The translations under genes were made by a program, and so were the position numbers. Shown here one piece after another: positions 1-10,431 of a stretch of 64,000 nt of DNA. Each line of letters starts with the position of its first letter. Position 1 is the first letter of the stretch. Source of the stretch: Ditylenchus dipsaci (lineage: Eukaryota; Nematoda; Chromadorea; Rhabditida; Anguinidae); the NCBI GenBank assembly GCA_004194705.1, contig SADC01001317.1, positions 310,001 to 374,000 of the forward strand. The letters are read 5' to 3'. The notes under the pieces are model-generated. The model worked only from the letters and a program-made list of their open reading frames with translations. It did no database searches and was not told the origin of the DNA.

Positions 1-65
1 GCGCGCAAATGAGTACGAACCATTTTGAATGTGACCCTATTGTCTGCTGTATTTTTGAAACGACA

Positions 66-215
66 CATTAAAAAGTTCGTTCCCGCCTAGGCTTCGACAC
101 TTTTTTTATCCCAAAGCTAAAATTTTTCTTTTGTCTTTAGTCAATTTTTTTATCAATCTGGTCCGAAAAGTTGCAGGGATTCCGATTTTGTAATTTATTT
201 TTCCAAATTACGCTA
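66..215. repeat. Truncated arm of a pogo-like MITE family
   Basis: This stretch contains the same series of words (aaaagttcgtt, cgacacttttt, gattccgatttt) as the arms of the palindromic element at 12754-13178. It looks like one arm only, without a partner or a terminal duplication in view. Confidence 0.45.
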
Positions 216-239
216 TATGAGCGGAGATATTAGGTCCAT

Positions 240-665
240 TAACTTACTAAGAAATGTCAATTTTCATAAAACTGTTAGGTTAATTTAGAAATCGACATTG
301 AATCGAAAAACCAAAAACACCACAAAAAGCTGAAGAAAAATGCCACAATCTGGTCAGCCAGAAAATTTTTTGATTACGAAATCTGAGAGAAAGAGCCGTT
401 TGAAGTTGGCAATTTGACTTTGCCAAACGCCAATTCAAACTTTTTGTATTTCTTATGCAATTAGTATATTTTTTATGAATCGATAGTGCAACTTTCGAGA
501 AATCCAATGATATAAAAACTTTTCATATATGACATATATCAGAAAAATTACAAAAAAAATTGAAAGTTGAGAAAAAATAATTAGAAAACCGAAAAAAAAC
601 ATTACTGTCCATTGTTTTGTCTCGACAAGAAAAATGTAGATTTCGCCTTTCGGCGTGTTTGACAC
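240..665. repeat. Dispersed repeat, copy 1 (partner at 9450-9930)
   Basis: The block starts with 'ttttcataaaac', continues through 'gttaatttagaaatcgaca' and 'gctgaagaaaaatgc', and ends near a 'gacacgccgtgcg' word. The same words in the same order occur at 9450-9930 with many substitutions, so these are diverged copies of one repeat in the same orientation. The reading frames in it are short and repeat-derived; I see no gene. Confidence 0.5.
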
Positions 666-1130
666 GCCGTGCGAGATTCTGAAATTATATAGGATATATA
701 AATGATTTCTGTCCGAACAATCACTCTAACACTGGATTTATATTTAGTCGATTGGCCCAAAAAAGCCATTTAGGTTTTAAAAAGTGGCCTCAGTGTCGCT
801 GTGGATAACAATTTGTAATTTATGGCCCGAAATAGTGCGCAGTTTCGAAATTTTGGCGCCATTTTGAAAATAGAGTAATATAAAATACAAAATAAGCCAT
901 AAAAAATACAAATCTTCAAATAAATTACAGATTTATTTTCTAAAGATTTGAAGTCCTGTATAAAATACAAATCTTTAAATAAACATATGAGAACCCTGGT
1001 ATAGGGCTGTATTGGGAGGTGAAAGAAAGGAACAATTTTTTCGAGAATACGTTTCGAGGCCTTTTTTATCTGTTCTAGCATGTTATGGCTCTATCTCAAT
1101 TGTGAGTGTAAATGTAAGTGTAAGTGTTAA

Positions 1131-2198
1131 TGTGTAAGGTAGGGGCAAGGGGGTTTGGACAAAAGCACACTTGGTACCAAAAGTCACTTAAGACCTGACT
1201 TAAATTCAAACAATAACCCAAAACAACTTATTTAAATTCGCGCCAGATCTTGGCACGACAACAACCAATAAGCGCTTCAAACGCTTACAACTGTTTCTAT
1301 CTCTTCTGCTAGTCTAATCAACTAGCATAATATTTATTCAACCCGTTCTCATTATTAATTCTTCTCTCATTTCCAGCTATCAAATTGGGTGTCTGGTGAG
1401 AAGTCTCGGGCTTGCACGCAGCACATTCGCAAATTCGCATTCGCACCTTCTGCTCTATCGCAATCTTGTGTTCCAAAGCCTCCTCGCTCCTCTTGACTCA
1501 GCGTTGGTGGTTCAGCTATGCCGGTCCAATCTCCATGCTCAGGATCTGGTCGTGAGTTGAGTTTTAGTAATTTGGGAACCGAGCGAGCCAGTGACATGGC
1601 TCACACATCTAAAGCAATCCTAGGTCGAGGACCGGAACAGACTGTTATCAGAGCTTGTTATCAGAGTGAATTCAATACCCTGAAAGGGGTTGCAACTAGA
1701 AAAGGACCTATACTCCCTGGAGTCAATGATGATGGAGAAACTTGGTACGAGTGCGGCAACTCCCTGCAAGGGAGTTTAATCCTTTCAGATCGAAGGCATA
1801 TCCTCTCTCATGAGATCCACATTCCTCTGGGTAGAAGACAGTCACCAGACAGAGACTATGAAGAAGTCGGCGGACCTTAACCGTGAAGTGCTAGTGGATG
1901 CTCAAGAAGAAGGTCAGAAGCTACCGTCGTCGCCAGTCCAGTCGCTGCTCCAACCGTCAAGTGCCAAGCCGATGGGTTCGCTCTTCGTCCACCAGTCTCA
2001 AGTCAAGTGTCAAGCCAAGGAGTTCAGCCAGCTCTCAAGTCAAGGGAAGAAACCAGCCAGTCTCAGCAAAGAATGGGCCGTCCAGAATCCTATAGCATCT
2101 CCTCATTTGTATCGTATGTGTGAGAGCCCTTGTGGCTCTTGAGTGAATAAAGTAAACCCCTTTTATAAGTCTTGTGTGTGCGTGCCAGGTCATCTACA
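1131..2198 (+). mobile_element. LTR-like block (possible solo LTR)
   Basis: This block of about 1.07 kb is richer in GC than its surroundings. Near its right side is 'gagagcccttgtggctctt' followed at once by gaataaag, a layout typical of an LTR R region with a polyadenylation signal. The outer bases could be TGT...ACA. I see neither a convincing 4-6 bp duplication nor adjacent internal retroelement coding sequence, so solo LTR is inference; it could also be a non-coding exon of a captured transcript. Confidence 0.35.
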
Positions 2199-2431
2199 TT
2201 TTACTGATGCAATTGTAAGTGTAAATGTAAGGAGTGTTCACAATACTAAAAAATTTACACTTACACTTACAATTGTGATAAAGCCATTAGAGACTCTATG
2301 CATTTTGATCATGAGTCTTTCTCGAAATCATGTCTAAAGTAAGTGAGTGCGCGCATCCCAAACTCTCAAGTAGGCAAGACTTTCCAAAACTATGCTCAAC
2401 ATCTTCCTGTTAGTAGGCCCTCTGTAAAGAG

Positions 2432-2938
2432 CAGTGCTGTAAATAGCACCGATGCGTCACCACCGCTGCGGCCGGTGCGTTATCCGTTACTAAGATTTTC
2501 TAGGTTAGAAGTCGGTGCCGCACCGGCAAGTATGTGCAGCGCTGCCAAACGAACTTATTTATAAGATTTGTACTTCTTTGGATGATGCGAATCTTAGTGC
2601 TTTTCAAAATTTGACTAAAAAATCTTATTTTTTAGCACAAAAAGAGCAATTAGCACAGGATAAAACAGCATATACTTTTGGTAAAATGCCCTAAAATATA
2701 CTTTTTTTGAGCAACTGTACCTATTTTTTTGAAATACTCAGTTGAGAGACCCGGGTTTGTATCATTTATCGAAACATCTATCTAAGGTACACTTTGCTTA
2801 AACACTACGATGGTGTTAAGAAAACTTATTTCATATTTGCAGTTTAGCTTTTTTTTTAGTATTTTTTAACGTATACAAAAAATGTCCGGTGCGGTGCCGG
2901 TGTTGAAATTCCAAAATCTACAGCACTGATTAAGAGTG
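2432..2938. mobile_element. hAT-type MITE with GC-rich ends
   Basis: Terminal inverted repeats cagtgctgta / tacagcactg bound 507 bp. Flanking octamers gtaaagag and attaagag agree at 6 of 8 positions, a decayed hAT duplication. Inside each end lie GC-rich words around gccggtgcgg / ccgcaccgg in mirror orientation. No coding capacity is seen. Confidence 0.55.
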
Positions 2939-3155
2939 GCTTTTCTTTTGTCCCTTCTCATCCCAATACAGCCCTCAACTGTTCAGAACAGTGATTTTGA
3001 TTCGGTCAATGATTGTTGAAAGATGGCTAACATCCTAATATATCTTGTTTCGTTGGACTACCAAAATACCCTTGGACTACCAAATATCATTGGACTACTG
3101 AAGTTTTTTTTGGACCACTAAACTTCCATTGGACTACTAAAGTGCAAAAGTACCT

Positions 3156-3311
3156 GCAGTCGAGTCTCGATATAAGATATCCCCGATACACCATACACCT
3201 CGATATAATATACACCTAGAACACATTTGGTTGGTCTTAGAGAAAGTAATGCTAATAGACACTCGATATAAGTAAGGTACACTTTATAAGATACACCTCG
3301 ATACAATATAC
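3156..3311. repeat. cgatataagatacacc repeat, possible end of a pogo-like element
   Basis: It begins gcagtcgagtctcgatataa and carries several 'gatataaga(t/c)acacc' words. Related words appear in mirror orientation at 5193-5293, so the two may be the ends of one roughly 2.1-kb element that later insertions filled. The pairing is inference. Confidence 0.35.
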
Positions 3312-3521
3312 AACCATAGTTGCACGCAAAAAAAATCGGTGCCAGGCGCACCACCGGGCGCCGGAATTCCAAAAAATTGGCGCCGGGCGCGGAACCAGGC
3401 GCCAGCGCCTGCGGCGCCGGCTCTTTTTTGGACGCCGAGCGCAGCACCGGGCGCCGGCACCTTAAAAAATTGGCGCCGAGCGCAGCACTTGGCGCCGAGC
3501 TTTGAATAAGTGAATTATATA

Positions 3522-3708
3522 CAGTCGAACCTCTTTATAGTGACACCCCGATATAGTGACACCCTTGATGTAGTGACACCCCGGGCCCGATTTGGTTGGC
3601 CGACAAAGAAACTAAATAGGATATAGTGATACCCCGATATAGTGACACCTGGATATAGTGACACCTAGGGGTCGGTCCCAGGGGTGTCACTATAAAGAGG
3701 TTCGACTG
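3522..3708. mobile_element. pogo/Tigger-like MITE, TA target site
   Basis: A 187-bp palindrome begins cagtcgaacctctttatag and ends with the reverse complement, flanked on both sides by TA. The repeated word tatagtgacacc lies in the arms. This end sequence and the TA duplication suit the pogo/Tigger branch of Tc1/mariner elements. It has no coding sequence. Confidence 0.7.
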
Positions 3709-3768
3709 TATGTCTAAAATATTATAATGTTATTTAGTTTAAAGAAGGATTTATTGTGTAGAAATTAA

Positions 3769-3860
3769 GGTTCTTTTTGGTTATCGGGAATACCCGACCT
3801 CAGTCGTGCTAAGACAATTTATGCGTAAGAATCGGGTATTCCCGATAACCAAAAAGAACC
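3769..3860. repeat. Short perfect hairpin
   Basis: Arms of about 29 bp starting ggttctttttggttatcggg are near-perfect reverse complements around a 34-bp loop. It is probably a very small fold-back MITE. Its arm word atcgggaatacccga is itself palindromic. Confidence 0.6.
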
Positions 3861-4258
3861 GAAATTAATGTTCAAATTGAAAGAAAAAAGCAGAGTGCTG
3901 TATAGAAAAAAACTATGACTCATTTAACAGTTGGGAAAAATCGATCGAAAAGAGAAAGCTTGTTTTTAACCAAGATGTTATAAAAGAAGAGAAAACTGTG
4001 GAAAAGTTAGGCAGCGGGCGCCGGGCTGTATTGAAATTGGCGCCGAGCGGCGACTCCCAATTTTTTCGAAAATTTCCGGGAGCACACCAGCGCCGGCGCC
4101 CGTGCAAGTATGGATACAACTAGGTCAGTCCCGACTAACAAATTGGCACTCTATTTAAGACAAAATTTGCATTTTTCTTGTAAAAATAGTAGTGTTATTC
4201 TTCAAGGGTGCGAGTAGAACACACATTTAACAAGTTTAAGCATTTTTTAAAATACCCT

Positions 4259-4557
4259 ATTTCTTCCTTGTCATGGCAATTTGAAAGGTTTGAATGCGCG
4301 CGGGACCACAAATATTTTGTCCGTAATAATTCCGAATTATTTTTTGTTTGCGGTTATTGTTTAGAAAATAAATTTGTAAATTTGTTCAAAACTTTAAACC
4401 AAGGGCTGAAAAAAAAGGAACAAAACAGAGAAGATACCTGAGGCCATTTAAAAGTAAAAATACAAACGAGAAAATGTTATTTGAAAACATTATTGACAAA
4501 ATCTATGTGGTCCCGCGCGCATTGAAACCTTTGAAATTGCCTTGATAAGGAAGAGAC
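4259..4557. mobile_element. Fold-back element with gcgcgcgggaccac arms
   Basis: The left arm (ttcttccttgtcatggcaat ... gcgcgcgggaccac) pairs with the right arm (gtggtcccgcgcgc ... attgccttgataaggaag). The arms are about 50 bp and imperfect. The phrase 'aaacctttgaaattgcc' resembles end sequences of the larger fold-back at 50967-52134. No gene is seen. Confidence 0.5.
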
Positions 4558-4912
4558 AGCGTCCTTTAAATAACAAACATCGATGTAAACTGTTAATAGA
4601 CTGTCGATAACTATACGTCGATAATTGTGTAGTTTCTGGTATATGATACGATAAAGTTCCATACTAATAACTCACAGTTATTGCGCTCTCGTGAAAAAAG
4701 AGCAAAATTTTTCGACTTGGTTTCCATGCTGTTGTTTTTTTTGTAGAATTGCTCACAGGAAAAAGAAAACGCCGAAAAAAAATTCTACATTCACTTTTAG
4801 CAGCAAATATAAAAATTCGAACATAATATTTATGTAATATAAAATTGAACTTCACAAAAAACGTTGCTGGGAAAGCCTATTCTAATACGAGAAATTCTGC
4901 AGTTATGATTTA

Positions 4913-5083
4913 CAGTCGAACCTGCCAATAACGATCACCCTAGGGACCGGCCTCAGGTGATCGTTAATGGGAGTGGTCGTTATTCGAGATTTCAGTTAAT
5001 ATTGACCAATCAAAAGTTTTTTCGGTGATCGTTAATGGGAAAGTGATCGTTAATGGGGTGATCGTTATTGGGAGGTTCGACTG
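4913..5083. mobile_element. pogo/Tigger-like MITE, TA target site
   Basis: A 171-bp palindrome with ends cagtcgaacctgccaataacg / cgttattgggaggttcgactg, flanked by TA on both sides. The interior repeats gatcgttaatggg. The ends match those of 3522-3708, but the interior differs. Confidence 0.7.
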
Positions 5084-5192
5084 TATAACTCATAAACAAA
5101 AAAACATTGGAAGATAATTTTTAGGCCACATATAAATTGCTGTTAAGGTATTTAGCCAATAATTGTTGTATTAATGTATTGTTTAATAGAAA

Positions 5193-5293
5193 AACTCGTT
5201 ATAAGATACAGCTGTTTGTTTTGAGACCAACTGACTCTTGATATAAGATACACCTGGCCCATTCCCGAGGGTTTAAATTATATCGAACTCGGC
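5193..5293. repeat. Mirror copy of the cgatataagatacacc repeat
   Basis: Words tataagatacacctg and tcgaactcggctgta echo 3156-3311 in opposite orientation. It may be the other end of the same old element. No terminal duplication was identified. Confidence 0.3.
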
Positions 5294-5462
5294 TGTAATA
5301 AAATTGACCTATGCCCAATGCAAAACAGATCTAAAAATCTTGCAAAAATAAAAAATTTATCCCGTATACACAAAAAATTTAAATTCCAAAGCATCTAACA
5401 ATACATAGTAAATACAGGTTAGGCACAAATTTCAACTCCTTCTTTCTCGAATTGCAAAATAT

Positions 5463-5822
5463 TTAATTAGTATTTGTGGACTCTGTAGAAGATGATGACA
5501 TGACTTCTTCCCTGTTACTTTTTCCACTGTGAGTTGTGTGTGTAGAGTGAATGCGCTTGCCCTCTTTTGCCACTTTCTTGGGCTTCTTGACGACCACCAC
5601 CTCCTGAGGGTAGTCGTCTTCCAAAATGGCATAAGAATTGTTGTCTCTGCTTTCATTTCGCTCATGTCTGCGCCTCTTTCTAGTTATTCTGCGTTTGTAG
5701 CACAAATAGATGTGGGTGACGGCAAAGCAGCACATGAAACTCACAACTCCACCGGCTAGAAAAAGTATCACAGCTGCTATAACAGACTCAAATTCTGAGC
5801 CTAGTGGGGTCAGGCGGACCAT
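5463..5822 (-). CDS. Last exon of a small single-pass membrane protein gene (hypothetical)
   Basis: The frame encodes 119 residues from an ATG at 5822 to the stop at 5463. A good splice acceptor (tttttccaacag) lies just before the ATG on the minus strand, so this is more likely a terminal exon than a whole gene. The first ~10 residues are followed by a hydrophobic stretch of about 28 residues (around 14-41, VIAAVILFLAGGVVSFMCC onward), then a very basic patch (KRRITRKRRRH). The tail is charged, with a VVVVKKPKKVAKEGK segment and a Ser/Thr-rich end. This suggests a type I topology with a cytoplasmic tail of about 75 residues. No named family is recognised. Upstream exons would lie beyond the transposon block starting at 5956 and are not visible. 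The sequence is not repeated elsewhere in the window, which supports a real gene. Confidence 0.55.
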   Translation of the reverse strand: MVRLTPLGSEFESVIAAVILFLAGGVVSFMCCFAVTHIYLCYKRRITRKRRRHERNESRDNNSYAILEDDYPQEVVVVKKPKKVAKEGKRIHSTHTTHSGKSNREEVMSSSSTESTNTN

Positions 5823-6327
5823 ACTGTTGGAAAAACTAAAAAAATCTAATCAGTCATTTCGAACGACTCAAAAGAGTACAGGGAGACACGATTTAAATCC
5901 CGCATATTCAAATTTTACACATGTCACTGCGCTTAAAAACTAAAGCTCAATAATCGGCTAAAGTCCCTTATACCGCCTCCTCCCAAAACAGCCAAAAAGC
6001 ATGTTTTTAGCACCTGAAACGTGTAGAAAACATGTTTTTAGGTGGCGGCCGACCACTAAAAAAATTTGTTTTTGACCGAAAATTTGACTTTTTGCCTTGG
6101 GGGACTACGGTGAACCAACCGAAAAGGGTATCTAGATACCTAAAAAGATAGAGTTTGAACATAGTTTTGTTGACTGGGGTTTCACAGTGTGTCAAAATTC
6201 AAAAGTCGCAAACTCGCTGTGGGATTCTGTTTTGTACGGAATTTCAGTGAAAAATAGTCGCTTTTTTTTTTAATTTTTGCTTTTTTATGTTTTTACTAGA
6301 TAAAATTTGAAATAGCTCAATTTAGAC

Positions 6328-9038
6328 TAGGGCTGTTGATTTGGGCTTTGGCGATGTTACGATGCGATGTTTTTCGCTTAACAATTTTGCGTGCGATGTT
6401 GCGATGCGATGTCGGAATTCGGGTGCGATACATCGCTGCGATGTTTTGCCTTAAAAATTTGGATGCGATCTTACAGATGAGCAAAAAATCCATCAGTTCC
6501 ATCAAATATTTTTATTTACACCGGGATAACCACCACAACGGACGAAACAAATGACTAGACGATAACAATTAATACTTAAAATTCAACAGAGGCAAGTTTT
6601 TGTTGAGGAAAATCAGTTTTTCGGCGTTTTCCGGCTTCAGGCTCGGTCTGCAATATTCGTACACACGCCTGGCCACAGAGAAGATTTGCTCACTCGGCTG
6701 GCTTGTCGCTGGAGTGGATAGAAATCGACGGGCTAGCTTCGCCAAGATTGGGTATAGATTTTCGTTTTGCTAAACATGAACATTCAAATCAGAAACATGT
6801 TTAAAAAATAAAATTTCACCTTCCAGAATTCCAATGGATCTGACTCCGGATCGACGCATCTTTGCTTGCAATAGGACTGCATTTCAATCATAGCATTGCT
6901 AGCTTGTTCCTCGTCCACTCCCTCATCATCCCTGAACAAATCGCTGTGCTGTCCGAAGAAGGAATTTGTGCGCTTTGGAAGAGGAAAATGTAGATCTAAA
7001 TAACAACACGCATAACGGAACAAGAAAAATAGATGAGATGAATGCTCATACCATCCAAGACGACTTCGGCAGTTTCATGCTCGCACTCCTCTTGTATCCA
7101 TTTAGCTACATTAGCATTGAAGCTCACTTTGTTCGAGGCAATTCTGTTTTTAAAGCGTGGATCCAGGAACATCGCCAAATCATGAATCCTAAATGAACTC
7201 CAAGCGTGCTAAACTCTTAGAACACATTTATAAAATACTCACTTTTGCTCCTCTAAATCAAATTTATGCACTAAAATCCTAAGTATTGATGCTCGTATCC
7301 CTTGCAGCTCTGGATCATCGATGGCGAAGACATCTGTAGTTAAAGCCCTCGCAACCGGGAATTGGATTGAAATAGGCTCGTCAGCGCGACACTTCTGCTT
7401 GCTGGCGGACTCCAAAGGCTCAAGAACTTTCACGACCTTTTCCAGAAGACTCCAATGCTCTTGCTTCAGCTCCAGGTGCCTCTTCTTGTACTTCACGAGA
7501 TAGATATCGACAGCACTTCTTTGCTCCAGCAAACGCTCACCCATATAGTAACTCGAATTCCACCTTGTCGGCACATCCTAGATATAACTTTAATTAAAAA
7601 TAAAAATTGCAAACTTTTCCTCAAGAAATACCTGTATCAAGTTGTGAGCGGGTAGTTGGGAGTTCACTTGCTCTTCTTCCAGACGCTCATTAGCAAGATT
7701 CGAGTGATTGAAATGACTGACCAGCGCACGGCATGATTGGAGCATAGACTTCACTTCAGCGTTGCTGAGGATAAAGTTAGTGACGACCAAATTCAATTTA
7801 TGCGCACCACAGTCAGCATAAAGATACCCGCTTTCTTCGAACGCCTAAAAGACAACAATTAAAAATCACAGCACAACATATTTAGTGAAATGGCACCTTC
7901 TTCATGTTACTTCCCTCGTCTCTCAAAAAGACATGCCTTTGCGATTCTTTAATCCCCCATTCGTTTAGCATCTTCTTCACTATTTCACTGATTGACTCGA
8001 AATTATGACTGCCCGGAAAGTGTCGCACACAGAGCACGAACTTATGCCGCTTCCAGCCGGAATCAATACCATGTGCAGTAAGGCTAAAATAATTCGTAAC
8101 CACATAAAACAATAAAAGAATAGTAAATTAGACAAACCTTATAAAACTTTCGGTAGGTCCTGACCAAATGTCCGATGTGAACGATAAGGCTTGGCAATCG
8201 CTGAGACGAAAAACCACTTCCTTTTTGACGGCATCGTAGACTCGCGGCATAGCCCATTTGGTGTAGTGGTCTCTGCCTAAATATTTCCATAAGTGCTTAA
8301 GTACATTGAGGAAGCAAATAAAGAAGTGCCTTTCATGTTGACCCTATCGGTAGATGAGAAAAGAACCTTGAACGTCTCCTCCTCCACTATTGAGAACGGC
8401 TGACAGGTGCATGCGATATAATGAATAATTTTTTTGTCGAGAGGAGATAGATCACCTAAAAATAAGAGTCTAAAAGATTTAGAACCTCAAGGAAATAATT
8501 AAAAGATACCGGCGCCCCTGATCACAAACTTAGCCAAGCCATCCTTCATCGCTTTCTTTTTTGATTGCTCCACAGCCTCCATCTCTTGAAACTTCTTCAG
8601 ATATTCGGGATGCGCAGATAGATGATCCTTCAGATTTGCCGGTCCGCGATTGCTCATTCTCAGCTTCTTGAAACACGCATTGCACATGGCTTCTGTCAGC
8701 GACAATTTCGAAAAGATGCATTCACCGGCTTCACCATCCAAGTAAGAAAGCTTCCATATGAGACTCATTCTAAACATGGACAATCAACAGAATTGGAATA
8801 ACATTTGACAAAAAAATGAATTGTTCTTCAAGACGACCGCTAAAAGCAGCAACTAGTAGCAACTTGCCAATAGCTCAACAAAATGGCAAAAATGATGCGA
8901 TGTTCGTACAATTTGCGATGCGATGTTGCGATGTTTTAAAAATATTGCGTGCGATGTTGCGATGCGATGTTTTTTGCCCAAAATCGCTGCGTGCGATGCG
9001 ATGTTGCGATGCGATACATCGCATCGCACGCAGCCCTA
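6328..9038 (-). mobile_element. hAT transposon copy A (complete)
   Basis: The 2711-bp element begins tagggctgttgattt and ends cgcacgcagccct followed by a. It is flanked by identical 8-bp duplications atttagac (6320-6327 and 9039-9046). Both ends carry arrays of gatgcgatgt(t) words, about 150 bp each, in mirror orientation. The body encodes one transposase on the minus strand. Copy B at 40721-43424 is nearly identical in opposite orientation and 7 bp shorter. Confidence 0.92.
6569..8768 (-). CDS. hAT family transposase with BED zinc finger, copy A, apparently intact
   Basis: Cut-and-paste DNA transposase. Nine exons can be laid out with consistent phases: 8768-8510, 8455-8330, 8276-8138, 8083-7897, 7844-7632, 7577-7243, 7188-7052, 6995-6820, 6769-6569. 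They sum to 1773 bp, 590 residues plus stop. The ATG at 8768 follows a TTTAG acceptor by one base. Exon 1 holds a BED-type finger (CNAC...LKDHLSAH). Exon 3 carries SFTSDIWSG, the region of the first hAT catalytic Asp. Exon 5 has [10 protein letters not shown], the CxxH-type hAT motif, and exon 6 begins [12 protein letters not shown]. The last exon has the dimerisation motif [20 protein letters not shown]. Intron 2 must use a GC donor (AAAG|GCACTT), present in both copies. No stop or frameshift is seen. Reading frames on the opposite strand are shadows. Confidence 0.88.
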
Positions 9039-9449
9039 ATTTAGACCACATTTCAAAAAAAATTCAACATTGACCCCCAAATTCAGTCATTTTGACCCCT
9101 AAGGGGGACCACGTGGTTACAAAACCCGAAATTTCGTGAAGACAATATTTTTTTTTTTAATTTTCCCAAATGCACTCAAAAATGCTTTGAGAGACAAAAA
9201 AAACACAAAAATTGACGATTGACTATAGAATTTCTGAGTAACTAACCAAAGTCCAGTTGGTTTCAACCCCAACCTGAATACTCCACCTGAACATCCTACA
9301 AGGATCTAGCCCAGTCCAGTCAGGCGCATCGACCGAGGTTAAGATTGTAATAGATGCGTCATCTCCTGAGGATCATTTTGGTGCAAAGAGAGTGTTGATA
9401 GAAGCATTCATGGCATCCAGCCATCACTGGTTAGGGTACATGGCAAAAT

Positions 9450-9930
9450 TAACCAAAACCGAAATTTTCATAAAACCACCTGGTTAATTTAAAAATCGAC
9501 AGCGAATCAAACAACTAAATACACTAAAAAAAAGCTGGAGAAAAATGCTACATTATGGTCAAAAAGGAGAAGAAGTACTCTTGATCGAAAATGCATACAA
9601 AAAAAATTTTAGTCCGAAAATTCCGGGAAAAAGCCATTTGAAGTTGACAGGTGGACTCTGCCAAACGTAAATTTGAACTTCTTTTCGACCAAACGTTTTG
9701 TTCGTCCAATTAAATTGCGCGAATTTTACCCTTATTTGATACCAAAAAGTCTAAGCTATCCAATGGTATGAAAAGTTCTGATAAATGACTGACATTATTC
9801 AAAGTCATAAAGAAGAATCAAAAAATAGGACAAAAAATAGTCAAAATCTGTAAAAACAGTTAACAAATCAAATGATAAACATTTTTTGTCTCGACATGAA
9901 AACTACGAGTTTGCACGTTTTCGGTTTTGA
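9450..9930. repeat. Dispersed repeat, copy 2 (partner at 240-665)
   Basis: A diverged copy of the repeat at 240-665 in the same orientation, with shared words ttttcataaaac, ttaatttaaaaatcgacag and agctggagaaaaatgc. It lies inside the right half of the large fold-back element. Confidence 0.5.
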
Positions 9931-10012
9931 CACACTGTGCGCTTATCGCATAAAGAAACTCTGGTATGCACACATTTTTATGCATCCAGAGTCACTTTCG
10001 AGTGATTTGCGT

Positions 10013-10134
10013 CTAAGGTATGTGGGTGTGCGCATCTCAACTCCAAGCCCCCAACCCCCCCCCCGCCCAAGCGCCCTTGGGGGGGGGGCGCAGGGGGCTT
10101 GTGAGTTAGAGATGCACGCACTCACTTACCTTAG
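10013..10134. repeat. Palindromic MITE core with a C/G run
   Basis: The arms ctaaggtatgtgggtgtgcg and the matching cgcactcacttaccttag enclose a C run followed by a G run. The same module recurs at 23848-23955, and a partial copy appears near 2320-2370. Flanking words (tcgaaaatgcatatagagtc; ccagagtcactttcgagtg) recur with it. Confidence 0.6.
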
Positions 10135-10431
10135 ACATGATTCCAAGAAGTACTCTTGATCGAAAATGCATATAGAGTCTCTTTTTGCACAGCTCCAGTG
10201 ACCAAAACGAGGTCGATTACCCCTACATAAGTAAAAATAAGGTATATAGGTACTCTCCAGTACCCTTTAACTTGGTCACCCAAGGCAAAAAGTCGAATTT
10301 TGGTCGAAAATATTTTTTTAAATGGTCGGTCGCTCCCTAAAAACATGTTCTCTACGCGTTTCAGGTGCTAATACGTTAAAAAACATGCTTTTAGGCTGTT
10401 TTGGGAGGAGGTGGTATAAGGGACTTTGGCC

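Larger units (their letters stand above)
1003..2974. mobile_element. Old composite element bounded by agggctgtattggga inverted repeats
   Basis: The left end reads agggctgtattgggaggtga and the right end is its imperfect reverse complement (tcccaatacagccct). The same terminal sequence bounds the inner element at 23675-24122. No convincing target duplication remains. Several younger insertions sit inside: the LTR-like block 1131-2198, a short aagtgtaaatgtaag inverted repeat around it, and the MITE at 2432-2938. The open frames at 1367-2142 fall in the LTR-like block and show no recognisable domain. Confidence 0.45.
3315..4112. mobile_element. GC-rich hAT-like element (ggcgcc arrays at both ends)
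   Basis: Ends are catagttgcacg and cgtgcaagtatg, imperfect inverted repeats. Flanks tatacaac and gatacaac match 7 of 8 positions. Both ends carry dense ggcgccgggcgcc words in a strongly AT-rich setting. Two younger units lie within: the TA-flanked MITE 3522-3708 and the hairpin 3769-3860. Reading frames here are products of the GC-rich repeats, not genes. Confidence 0.55.
5956..10431. mobile_element. Large fold-back element, 8-bp duplication, hosting hAT copy A
   Basis: Outer ends ggctaaagtcccttatacc and its near-exact reverse complement (ggtataagggactttggcc) bound 4476 bp, with identical octamers caataatc on both sides. The arms continue inward for about 170 bp (shared words: cctcctcccaaaacagcc, aaacatg, aggcaaaaagtc). 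A second inverted pair, cacagtgtgtcaaaa near 6185 and ttttgacacactgtg near 9925, lies inside, so this is a nest of insertions. hAT copy A occupies the middle. The outer element has no coding sequence of its own. Confidence 0.75.

Noticed and set aside
1367..2142. Several overlapping frames of 65-120 residues as genes
   Set aside because: They lie in both strands of an LTR-like block and have no domain; overlapping frames there reflect GC content.
3320..3505. Arg/Gly/Ala-rich frame at the GC-rich element as a protein
   Set aside because: Composition follows directly from ggcgcc repeats and the frame is open on both strands.
6336..9073. CRISPR-like arrays (short repeated gatgcgatgt words)
   Set aside because: Units are directly adjacent or separated by variable AT filler, occur in mirror orientation at both ends of a transposon and have no unique spacers; the genome is animal-like.
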